A DNA stretch of 64,000 nt. Source: Planctomycetota bacterium. Its GTDB lineage: Bacteria > Planctomycetota > B15-G4 > SIAN01. The stretch covers positions 496,001 to 560,000 of the forward strand of contig JANQQL010000010.1 in NCBI GenBank assembly GCA_028289345.1, written 5' to 3'. Shown piece after piece: positions 15,897 through 23,811 of this stretch (its first letter is position 1; the number at the start of each line of letters is the position of its first letter). Made by a program: the position numbers and the translations under genes. The notes under the pieces are model-generated. The model was not told where the DNA came from, searched no databases, and saw only the letters and a list, made by a program, of their open reading frames with translations.

Positions 15897-17639
15897 CTAC
15901 GGATCGTCGCCCCAGGTCTGTCCGATGGGCTGGGGAAGTTCGAGAAGGCCGCTGTCTTCTCGGCCCGGGCCGTCGTCACCAACTTCGCCTCCTCCTCCGA
16001 CACTTGCCTCGAAGACGTTCGGGAAGAAGATGCGAAAGTCTTGGTCATAGCCACCCGTCGGGCCACCTCCCAAGGGGACCCAAATCTGCATCTCCGCCAC
16101 CATCGCGGGCCACGAGCGGACGACGGCACCGGTCCCGGGGTCCGTTTCGAACATCCGCATTTGGACGGAGAGGTGAGTGTCGTAACTGATGGAACCCTCT
16201 GCCAGGGCGGGAACCTCATAGGAATCCAAATCAAGCGAGCCCGATGGATTGGCCACGGGATCCGAAAGGACGAAGTTCCAATACACGACCTCATCTCCCT
16301 CCCAGAACGGAGTGGGATCGTCGTGGCGACGAATGATGATCTCGAGATTGGTCACGGGCGACAGGTCCATGGTCGCCACGGGCAGATACCAATTGAAATC
16401 GAAGTCCATCTGCGGGGGATTCGTGCCCACTCCGGGAATGAGTTCAAGATCCCTGAGCCCGCCTGACTCCGTCACCGAGGGAACCTGATCCGAAGGATCC
16501 GCAAGTTCATTTGCCAGGAATCGGAACTCCTGATCCGCTTCCCAGTAGGCCATGACGTCCTCATCCCCGTCATTGTCGAAGTCCTTGATCAGGACCGGCG
16601 TGGAGTTGCCAGTCGCCGAGGCTCCCAAGTCTGCCCAGTCGTCCCCCCCAACCGCGACGAACGACGGTCCCAACGGGTCCACCGAATGCTGGTTCAGGAG
16701 AATGCGGATCGAGTCATTGCCTTCGTATCCCAGGACCAGGTCATGATGCTCATCGGGCACCCCTGTGGCATCTCCATTGATCCTCCCTTCGGACAGAAAG
16801 GTGATCTTGCCATTCGCTTCCGCGCCAAGGGGGACCGCGTTCTCGGTGAATCCCAGCCCGGTCACGTTCAACCACTGATCCGTGCCGTCGGAGTGCACCA
16901 CCGCCATGAGGCTGGGAGTCGTGCCCGCTTGCGGCAACTCCACAAGATGGGCACTGGTGATCGTCGCGTAAGTGATCTGAAGGATGGCTCCCGTGTCCGA
17001 ATAGATGGTCAAGCCAAACGGGTAAACGGCAACGATCTCCGCGGCCGTGTCTCCCGTCAGGTCAGCAACTTCCACTGCCAACGGCGGGCCAAACAGGGGA
17101 AACGTGGCTGTCTGGCTGCCGCCACTTGCGGCGTCGTGAACGATCAAAAACTGCAGGCCATCGGCCGAAACTCCGCCAACCCCTTTGGTCCCGTTCCCAT
17201 CAAAGTCGGCCACCATCACCGACTGGGCATCGTCCCAAATGGCTCCGCCAAGGGTGAGTGTGGTGAAGCTGGAACCGTCGAACGTCACCCGCTCAAGCCG
17301 GGAGGCCCCGACAAACACCATTGCATCGGGAGTCCCCGCCCCTGACGTCCGCAGCAAGTCCATGTCGTGGAACGTGCCCGGATAGGAGAACGATTCCCAA
17401 TAGGTCCCGTGATTCACCAACCACCAGGCACCGTGTTGATCCAGGAAGACGGCGTGGATTCGCCCGTCCGCGAGAGTCTGGCAGCTGTCCGCGTCGACAA
17501 CCACATCGGTGCTGGGCGTCCCCGGCCACGGCACGGATCCGGGGTTCACGTCATCAAAGAGAGAACTCTGGGCTGGCGCACTCGCGGTGAAGAGGAGAGC
17601 GGCAACCGATGACAGTAGAAACGATCGAGGCATGGTCAT
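15897..17639 (-). CDS. Exported FG-GAP/VCBS propeller protein (cassette A, fourth gene)
   Basis: 580 residues, with a signal peptide (MTMPRSFLLSSVAALLF, cut near APAQ). Residues ~60-400 contain FG-GAP/VCBS-type repeats with calcium-loop motifs: VADFDGNGTKGV, VADLTGDTAAEIV, RINGDATGV, IKDFDNDGDEDV. These form a beta-propeller, usually a ligand- or surface-binding fold. A C-terminal beta domain (~400-540; NLEIIIRRHDDPTPFW, DTHLSVQMRMFE) follows. It shares order and motifs with the FG-GAP protein of cassette B (44946-46604), for example EIVA...G..IY, a DGTDQWLNV-like strand, DFDNDGDED and the LEI...R..D.PTPF block. The gene lies 261 nt downstream of the CHAT protease gene and may have its own promoter. 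AAAGGA lies before ATG 17639; ATG 17633 is equally possible. Confidence 0.9.
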   Translation of the reverse strand: MTMPRSFLLSSVAALLFTASAPAQSSLFDDVNPGSVPWPGTPSTDVVVDADSCQTLADGRIHAVFLDQHGAWWLVNHGTYWESFSYPGTFHDMDLLRTSGAGTPDAMVFVGASRLERVTFDGSSFTTLTLGGAIWDDAQSVMVADFDGNGTKGVGGVSADGLQFLIVHDAASGGSQTATFPLFGPPLAVEVADLTGDTAAEIVAVYPFGLTIYSDTGAILQITYATITSAHLVELPQAGTTPSLMAVVHSDGTDQWLNVTGLGFTENAVPLGAEANGKITFLSEGRINGDATGVPDEHHDLVLGYEGNDSIRILLNQHSVDPLGPSFVAVGGDDWADLGASATGNSTPVLIKDFDNDGDEDVMAYWEADQEFRFLANELADPSDQVPSVTESGGLRDLELIPGVGTNPPQMDFDFNWYLPVATMDLSPVTNLEIIIRRHDDPTPFWEGDEVVYWNFVLSDPVANPSGSLDLDSYEVPALAEGSISYDTHLSVQMRMFETDPGTGAVVRSWPAMVAEMQIWVPLGGGPTGGYDQDFRIFFPNVFEASVGGGGEVGDDGPGREDSGLLELPQPIGQTWGDDP

Positions 17640-17900
17640 TCATCCTTTAGGGACCGTTGAAACATGGGACCGTCATTTGCCAACTTTCACTTCTCCCCTA
17701 CCGCTGTAGCTCAGAAAAATTTCCGAAGAAACGAATTTCACGGCATTTCCGCAACTTTTCCGCGAGTCGGCTCGATTGCGATGTGGTGGACTTTGTCGGC
17801 ATCCCGATTCGTGATCGAAACACGTTCTCGCAAGTCCCGCAAGCCGAGGCACTGAAGCCGCCTGGTCGTCAATCGTTCGCCCCAGCATTGACCGACCATC

Positions 17901-20900
17901 TCATGATTGCTTTGGAACAGAGTCGCGGAGACGGCGAACGAACACGAAAGACACCATCAGCGTGACCAACACCGCCAAGAGGACCCAAGGTGAGCTCCAT
18001 CCTTCATTGCTCGGGGCCTCGAAAAGCGCGAGATCTCCGAGACCGAACAGGGCAACTTGACCGTAGCGGATGGAAGCGGCCGGGTCTCCTTGGGCGACCG
18101 ATTGCAGCGCCCGGCGTAAGGCACGAGCGGGCGACTCGCCTTTGCGCAGAAACCGGTGGAACTGCTCGGACAGGAGCACCAAGGGACGGGATTGAGCGTC
18201 GCTCGTCATGGCGAGTACATCGGTCGCCCCTTGGCTCAACCAAGCACTGCTCAAGGATCGAATGCCTGGGTCCCCGGTTTGTCGGACTCCAATCCCGGAA
18301 CGACAGGCTCCCATCATGACGAGGTCGGGGGATTCCAAAGTTTCCACGGTGTCGCACCAGAGAACCCCCTCGTCCTGGTCGGGGCTCATGACCAATCCGG
18401 ACGGCCGGAGTCGATCTCCGTCTTCCACCCCATGGGTGAGGAACTGCAGCACGCGGGTCGTCGACAGACCCGCGGAGCGCAGTGCGCGCACGCTCGCTTC
18501 TCCCTCCGATAGGATTCGAGTGCGCGGTGCGTCGTAGGATCCGGCACAACGCTCCACCACCCCCTTCGTCAACGGGAACGGAGCGACGGGGCCCCAGCGA
18601 TCCGTCACCCATGGACTCAACTCGGTTCCCCCCACCAAAAGCAGATCCTGATTCCGCGCCTGACCGAGCCGGCGTTCTCTCCGGCTCCTGAGTGCTTCCG
18701 CCACCGACAAGGACGGCAGCACCGTCACATCCTTTGCCAGCCCGAAGGGGGTTCCATCCTCAAGTGGCAACCAGGTGGGAGCGAGGGGCCCGAAACTCTC
18801 CCAACCGACCAAGGAGACCTGCTCCCACTCTTCGATCACTTCCAGAATTTCTTGCGGGAACGATGCGGCGAAGATCTCCGCCGCCAGGGCTCGCTCCTCG
18901 GCAAGCAGTCGTTCAGCCTGAACCGGATCCTGCAACTTCTCGTAGGAACCCACCAAGAGTTTCGCATAGCGTGCTCGTTGTCGCGTGGCCTCGGTGAAGG
19001 AGACCTTGATCTTGGCGGCCGTCGCACGATGGGAATCCACCGCGAACACGTGTGATCCCTCGAAACCAGGCACGAACCACAAGATTCCTCGTCGTGGCCC
19101 CACCAGCTTCGCTTGCACGGTCGCCCAACGGACCGCTCCCACGCCCATCTTGCGCGCCAGGGTCGAGTCGCCGTCCAAGACGAGATGAGGCGCCAACGCG
19201 GCTTCCATCCCGCCCTGGCCGGAGTCCAGGGCCAACTGAACGTCAATCCAAGCTTCCAGCAAAGCCCGTCGCTTCAAGCTGAAAAGAAGTGCCGATCCCT
19301 CGGACCGTGTCTCCCGCCGCAGAAGGCGCTGGAGGACCTCATCAAGACTTGCCTTCAGCCTTGGGACCAACTCCCTCAGGGTTTGCTCGGGCGCGCCCGT
19401 CTCCAAGGCAATGCGAGCGCGAAACGCGGGGATCATCGACTTCATGTAAGTCGACACATCTTGCTCGGAGTGACTGGCCCACTCTTCGCAAAGTGCTTCC
19501 GCTTGGTCCAAGAACTCGAGAGCCTCGCTCCAGCAACGTTTGACCATCGAGACATCGGCGAGCTGAATCGTCGCGTCGAAACGCACTTGAGAGCTCGGCT
19601 GATGCTCGAGAACTTGCCGAAGGTCTTCCTCCGCAAGGGGGAGCAGCGCATCCTCGCCAAACCTGGCGAGGTAACTTCTCGCCTTTCCTCGAAAGTAGAG
19701 GAGCTGAGCGATGCGACTCGGAACATCCCCGAGCAACGGAGCTTCCACGAGGAACTTGTCGACCATCTCTAACGTTTGAGCATGGCGGCCTCTCTGTTGA
19801 GAGAGCCTGAGCGCCGCCACCCAAGCCGAGTAGATGCGGCTGCCCTCGAGAGGCGTGCGGGGAAGTCTGCGGGTCCGTTCCAGCTCGGCGTTCACGAGAG
19901 GTTCCGCCGCGTCGTGCTCGCCGAACTCGAGATGGATCAACCCGCGCACGAGTTCCGCGCTTCCCCGCAACGAATCGAACCGCGGATCGTGCGGCAGCTC
20001 GTGACCCAGCTTCTCCAACACGGCCGCCGCTTTTCGTGGTCGTCCGAGATTCCGCAGAAGATCCGCTTCGGCGTTCCACAAGTAGTACAGAGACTCAGTC
20101 CGCTCTGCGAACTCTTCTTGCGACGTTCGCGCCAGGGCGAGCGCTTCGGAGTAGCGTCCCTCCCCACGCAAGTGGAGCACGACTTTCAAATCCATGTGGC
20201 GGGCTCGCTCCACTTCGCCGAGAAACCTCGCCACGGCGCGACCTTCGTTCAGGAGGTCGAATCGGGCATCGGAAGTCAACGAACGATCCCGATCCTCCCG
20301 AAGTCCTGCCGATCGGAGGGCCGCGGAACACACGGTCTCGAGCCCTCGGAGAAAACTCGAGTAGACCAGAAGAGTGTCGGAAGAGGCAATCCCCTGGGAT
20401 TGATCTCTTTGAAGCCGGAAAGCTTCCCGCCACGCCCAAGGCCAATGGTCGGGAGCACTCGAGCGCTCCCCAACCGGGTCCTCGTCCCCCAAAAGCTCAA
20501 TGCCGCGCAGCGCGTCGAGCAAGAACCAGGCCCCGTTCTCGTCCAACGGCCAGTCTTCCGTTTCCGCTGGCACGAAGTCTTCATCCAAGACGAGTTCCAG
20601 TCGGTCAAGAACCTCAAACGCGTCCAGGTCATCGAGCCCAAGAGGAAGCTCGTCTTCGTTCAAAGCGGCGTCGAGAAAGGCCCATGCTCGGGCGGCCAAA
20701 CGCTGCCGCTCTCGCGCCATGGCGTCGAGCCGAAGCGGAGAGTTCGAAGCGACTTCCCCAGAGCCGCCCCCCGCCTTCGGATGGTCCCAAACCAACGACA
20801 CCGCGCGGGACGAACCACGGTGCCCGATCGCTTCTTGGAGGCGGTCCAACCGCGCAATCAAGAAGGCTTGACTCTCGTCGCTGCGTTCCAAGACAGCTTG

Positions 20901-21149
20901 AAGCAGAGACAGGCGGACGCGGAGCTCCGTCGAGAGACGCTCCGAATAAGAACGAAAAGAATCCCCCCTGCCTCCGGCGTCCCACTCCGCGGTCACGCGG
21001 GCCCGCTCTTGGTTCCACGCAACCGCATCCGACTCGCTGGACGGAGTCACTTGCATCGCCGAAACAGGTGCGAGGCACAGAAAAAAGCTACCAATCCACC
21101 CGGAGAAGTTCCTGCTCATGGCAAGGGCAACGGAGGCCCGCGGTCTCAT
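17901..21149 (-). CDS. Exported TPR-CHAT caspase-like protease with C-terminal membrane anchor (cassette A, third gene)
   Basis: 1082 residues. ATG 21149 overlaps the upstream stop (ATGA), which fixes the start; a longer frame to 21272 is rejected. A hydrophobic signal lies at ~16-32 (GWIGSFFLCLAPVSAM). A long helical region (~50-750) holds degenerate TPR units, for example VVLHLRGEGRYSEALALART and AEADLLRNLGRPRKAAAVLE. The CHAT domain (~800-1040) has the caspase-like dyad: His906 in FLTHG and Cys949 in MMGACRSGIG, then AWLSQGATDVLAMT and ESPARALRRAL. The tail is one membrane helix (~1055-1075) and a short basic end. The protease domain therefore probably faces the periplasm, anchored in the membrane. 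The gene is coupled to the sigma and anti-sigma-like genes. CHAT domains are cysteine peptidases used in bacterial effector systems; the substrate here is unknown. Confidence 0.92.
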   Translation of the reverse strand: MRPRASVALAMSRNFSGWIGSFFLCLAPVSAMQVTPSSESDAVAWNQERARVTAEWDAGGRGDSFRSYSERLSTELRVRLSLLQAVLERSDESQAFLIARLDRLQEAIGHRGSSRAVSLVWDHPKAGGGSGEVASNSPLRLDAMARERQRLAARAWAFLDAALNEDELPLGLDDLDAFEVLDRLELVLDEDFVPAETEDWPLDENGAWFLLDALRGIELLGDEDPVGERSSAPDHWPWAWREAFRLQRDQSQGIASSDTLLVYSSFLRGLETVCSAALRSAGLREDRDRSLTSDARFDLLNEGRAVARFLGEVERARHMDLKVVLHLRGEGRYSEALALARTSQEEFAERTESLYYLWNAEADLLRNLGRPRKAAAVLEKLGHELPHDPRFDSLRGSAELVRGLIHLEFGEHDAAEPLVNAELERTRRLPRTPLEGSRIYSAWVAALRLSQQRGRHAQTLEMVDKFLVEAPLLGDVPSRIAQLLYFRGKARSYLARFGEDALLPLAEEDLRQVLEHQPSSQVRFDATIQLADVSMVKRCWSEALEFLDQAEALCEEWASHSEQDVSTYMKSMIPAFRARIALETGAPEQTLRELVPRLKASLDEVLQRLLRRETRSEGSALLFSLKRRALLEAWIDVQLALDSGQGGMEAALAPHLVLDGDSTLARKMGVGAVRWATVQAKLVGPRRGILWFVPGFEGSHVFAVDSHRATAAKIKVSFTEATRQRARYAKLLVGSYEKLQDPVQAERLLAEERALAAEIFAASFPQEILEVIEEWEQVSLVGWESFGPLAPTWLPLEDGTPFGLAKDVTVLPSLSVAEALRSRRERRLGQARNQDLLLVGGTELSPWVTDRWGPVAPFPLTKGVVERCAGSYDAPRTRILSEGEASVRALRSAGLSTTRVLQFLTHGVEDGDRLRPSGLVMSPDQDEGVLWCDTVETLESPDLVMMGACRSGIGVRQTGDPGIRSLSSAWLSQGATDVLAMTSDAQSRPLVLLSEQFHRFLRKGESPARALRRALQSVAQGDPAASIRYGQVALFGLGDLALFEAPSNEGWSSPWVLLAVLVTLMVSFVFVRRLRDSVPKQS

Positions 21150-21883
21150 GGTCGTCGTTCCGCGGTGGCGGTCTTCCACCACCGACGATCGGACTTCGTC
21201 GTGTGATAGGCTTCGACGACCCAGCGAATCTTGTCGGGCAAGGATGCCAACACACTCGCGTCCGGATTCCATCCGCTCTCCGAAAGCATCGAGGATTCAG
21301 CGACGAGCACATCGCGACTCCCAGCCGCATCGTAAACCCGGACCACAAACTGGGCCCCGCGCTCCCCGTCGTACTGCCAATGAAAACTCTCGTACGCCGA
21401 GACCATCCCCGAGGGCGCAAGCTGAGTGAACCGATCGCTGGGAGTCTCCGACGACGATCCGCCCAAGGACACGTCGGGAATCCCGTCATCCTCGGGCGTG
21501 GACGAGTGGTCCCTCGACATCAAGAACCCGACCGCTGCCACTAGAGTCGCGGCGACCAGCATGGCCCCCCATCTGGACCCGCGTCGTCGGGTCTTCCATG
21601 GGCGAGGAGCTCTCGTGCCCTGGTCATTCGAGACGAGTTCGCGAAGATGCCTCTCCGCTCGGCCTGGCGTCATTTCCTCGGCTTGTTCGGACAAGGATTG
21701 CAACTCTGCTCTTTCCGCCTCGCCCACGCGGAGTACCAACGCCTCGGCGGCTTGCAGCTCTCCAAGATACTCTCGGCACGAAGGGCAATCGGAATACGGG
21801 GGGGTCTCGCCAAGCGAATCCATCGACTCTCCCTGCGCCAAGGCGTCCAAGAGGGCCTCCTCGTGCTCGCGATGGACGCTCAC
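21146..21883 (-). CDS. Membrane anti-sigma-like regulator (cassette A, second gene)
   Basis: 245 residues, overlapping both neighbours by 4 nt (ATGA at each end), so translation of three genes is coupled. The N-terminal cytoplasmic part (~1-100) has His residues at 4 and 7 and a C-x-x-C pair (Cys33, Cys36), reminiscent of zinc-binding anti-sigma domains, followed by a helical linker. One membrane helix spans ~105-122 (WGAMLVAATLVAAVGFLM). The outside part is a single beta-sandwich (~155-235; SAYESFHWQYDG, FVVRVYDAAG, LPDKIRWVVEAY). The same outside domain occurs in the cassette B protein at 42029. The most likely role is to hold the sigma factor encoded just upstream and to release it on an envelope signal. 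Confidence 0.87.
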   Translation of the reverse strand: MSVHREHEEALLDALAQGESMDSLGETPPYSDCPSCREYLGELQAAEALVLRVGEAERAELQSLSEQAEEMTPGRAERHLRELVSNDQGTRAPRPWKTRRRGSRWGAMLVAATLVAAVGFLMSRDHSSTPEDDGIPDVSLGGSSSETPSDRFTQLAPSGMVSAYESFHWQYDGERGAQFVVRVYDAAGSRDVLVAESSMLSESGWNPDASVLASLPDKIRWVVEAYHTTKSDRRWWKTATAERRP

Positions 21884-22488
21884 GATTCCCTCCTTTCGAG
21901 AGTTCCTGTCCGGGTCTCTCGCAACATCCCCCGCAGCTTGTCCAAGCCTCGGTAGTAACGGGCCTTCACCGTGTTCAAAGGCACTTGCGTCCGGCTTGCG
22001 ATCTCCTCGAAGGTCAGGCCTTCCAGCCCTTTCGCTTGAATCACCAAGTTTTCCGGCGGTCCGAGGTCCTCCAACAACTGATAGACGTGGTCGAACTCCA
22101 GCCGGTCCGCCTGTGGATCCCGAGAGGTATCCATGAGTCCCGTCTCACGCTCCGGAGAAAGCCGCTGCGGAACACGACGGTGTTTTTTCCACTTGGCCAG
22201 GAACTGAAGGCAGGCAAACCGATAGAGCCATGCCTCCAAGGAGCCATAACCGGCAAAGCGGTCGAGCTTCTCCCACACCGCGACCAACGTATCCTGCACC
22301 AAGTCCTCGAACTCCCCTGGATCGAAGACGTTGCCGGATTGTGAATTCTTCTTCGCCAGGACTCGGCGAACACAGATCAAGCGGGGCAAGAACGACTCGA
22401 TCGCGTCCGTTTCCCCAGAACGGACCCGACGAATCAACTCACCGTCATTGCTTTGGGAAGTAAGGGATTCTGACCGATCCAATTCCAT
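21880..22488 (-). CDS. ECF-type RNA polymerase sigma factor (cassette A, first gene)
   Basis: 202 residues from ATG 22488. Region 2 is clear (FEDLVQDTLVAVWEKLDRF, then SLEAWLYRFACLQFL), as is region 4 (EGLTFEEIASRTQVPLNTVK, then ARYYRGLDKLRG), joined by a short linker, as in ECF sigma factors. It lacks regions 1 and 3. The acidic region-2 motif and the WLYRFA block are as in planctomycete and proteobacterial ECFs that pair with CHAT-type neighbours. The stop overlaps the start of the membrane regulator gene. It probably directs transcription of this operon or other envelope genes when released from that regulator; the promoter sequence is not known. Confidence 0.93.
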   Translation of the reverse strand: MELDRSESLTSQSNDGELIRRVRSGETDAIESFLPRLICVRRVLAKKNSQSGNVFDPGEFEDLVQDTLVAVWEKLDRFAGYGSLEAWLYRFACLQFLAKWKKHRRVPQRLSPERETGLMDTSRDPQADRLEFDHVYQLLEDLGPPENLVIQAKGLEGLTFEEIASRTQVPLNTVKARYYRGLDKLRGMLRETRTGTLERRES

Positions 22489-23120
22489 TGATCCGAAGAC
22501 CGACCCGCAGGCCAACAACCACGAACCTCCGGCTTCGCAGTCGTGGAGTCACTTCAGATCATAGTACAGCGCCGAAAGCGCTCAGCAATACCTGGAACGG
22601 GCGCCAAAGACCTTCCCTTCTGCAGAACAGAGTCGCTTCCCCGAAAAGTTGCCGAAAACGCAAAGACAGGGATTGCTGGGCCAACCTCGAGTGCCCGACC
22701 CACCCAACCAAGTCGTCTGGCGGGTCCATCGCCGACCCAGGATGCCGACCAAGGATCACAAAGAACCCGATGTGCTCGGCAACGACGCGTGACCGAACGC
22801 ATCGAAGGGGCGAGACAGCTTCGACTTCAAGCAACGAACAGAGCGGTCGTCGGGCTGCTGACGGACCACGGATCTTGACCAACCTCAGAGAGATCGGACG
22901 CCAACCGGAAACCACGTGTTTCCCGCGAATGCCGTCGCGACCCATGGCCCCGAGACACGCAGAGCAACCTTCCCGATGAGCCGACGGGTTTGGACGCGTC
23001 CATGGGTTCTTGAGTCATCGAAAGTCCTCCCCGCCCGCCACGTTCACTTCCCGCCCATGACGAGGAACCAGTCCTCGACTCCCTGCCAGCCTTTTGGGCT
23101 CGGGGTATATCCGTCAAACT
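22489..23120. other. Intergenic region upstream of cassette A and the GntR gene
   Basis: About 630 nt between two divergent transcription units. Open frames of 110-160 codons on both strands lack ribosome sites and have frame-shadow composition rich in Arg, Pro and Ser. Promoters for the sigma gene and for the GntR gene must lie here. Apart from the palindrome immediately downstream, no repeat or RNA structure stands out. Confidence 0.5.
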
Positions 23121-23140
23121 CAATATTCTATAGAATATTG
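23121..23140. promoter_or_regulatory. Perfect 20-bp AT-rich palindrome, likely GntR operator
   Basis: CAATATTCTATAGAATATTG is perfectly self-complementary, stands out as AT-rich in GC-rich surroundings and ends 17 nt before the start of the GntR-family gene. The core TTCTATAGAA resembles sites of FCD-type GntR regulators. Its location at the promoter or leader suggests autorepression. Confidence 0.75.
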
Positions 23141-23157
23141 AGGACACGGAGACTTCC

Positions 23158-23811
23158 ATGCCACTGATTCGCCCCTCCCTTCGCCGGTCCGTCCGCGAAG
23201 CCATCCTCGAGAAGCTGCTCGACGGGGAATTGCCCCCGAGCAGCCGTGTCAACGAGAGCTCCCTCGCCAAGTCCCTGGGGGTCAGCCAGACCCCGATCCG
23301 GGAGGCCCTTCTCGGCCTCGAAAGCGATGGACTCTTGGAGTCGGCACCGGGGCGCGGGTTCCTGGTCCGAGCGTTCGACGTGAAGGAGATGCGCGAACTG
23401 TATTCCCTGGTGGGACTGCTCGAGGCCCACGCCCTGCAGAAGGCGGGATCGCCGAACCCCGCGACTCTGCGCCGTCTTGATCAACTCAACGAGCAAATCC
23501 GACGCTGCGAATCTCGACCGCGAAGGGCTCATGAGCTGGACACCCGCTGGCACCAGACGCTGTTGGCTCACTCCACCAATCAGCGACTCCATCGAACTCT
23601 CGAAGGGTTGAAGCTCGATGTTGCGCGCTACGAGTTCGCCTACCTCCGGGACATCGGCAACTTGTCTTCTTCCGCCGATCAGCACGCAGAGATCGAAGCG
23701 TTGCTCGAGAACGGCGAACTCGAGGCGGCTTGCCAGGCCCTCGAGAACAATTGGACCGGGGGAATTCCAGCCATCGCCGAATGGCTGCGTGACACGGAGC
23801 AAGATCAATGA
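23158..23811 (+). CDS. GntR-family transcriptional regulator, FCD type
   Basis: 217 residues. The N-terminal winged helix-turn-helix (~1-72) has the GntR pattern SVREAILEKLLDGELPPSSR, then SSLAKSLGVSQTPIREALLG, then LESDGLLESAPGRGF. The C-terminal all-helical domain (~80-210) has the FCD metal/ligand positions (SLVGLLEAHAL; DTRWHQTLL; DQHAEIEALLENGELEAAC). FCD regulators sense small carboxylates or sugars. GGAGA lies 6 nt before the ATG. A perfect palindrome just upstream is probably its own operator. Its stop overlaps the start of the next gene (ATGA), so it is co-translated with an S41 protease, the presumed controlled function. Confidence 0.95.
   Translation: MPLIRPSLRRSVREAILEKLLDGELPPSSRVNESSLAKSLGVSQTPIREALLGLESDGLLESAPGRGFLVRAFDVKEMRELYSLVGLLEAHALQKAGSPNPATLRRLDQLNEQIRRCESRPRRAHELDTRWHQTLLAHSTNQRLHRTLEGLKLDVARYEFAYLRDIGNLSSSADQHAEIEALLENGELEAACQALENNWTGGIPAIAEWLRDTEQDQ

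Noticed and set aside
14813..16189. 458-codon plus-strand frame
   Set aside because: Antisense to the metalloprotease-like gene and the end of cassette A; no motif or start signal.
19776..21544. Long antisense frames (476 and 502 codons) over the cassette A CHAT gene
   Set aside because: Composition rich in Arg, Pro, Ser; they overlap a clear TPR-CHAT protein and each other.
22559..22979. Open frames of up to 163 codons upstream of cassette A
   Set aside because: No ribosome site, improbable composition, overlapping frames on both strands.
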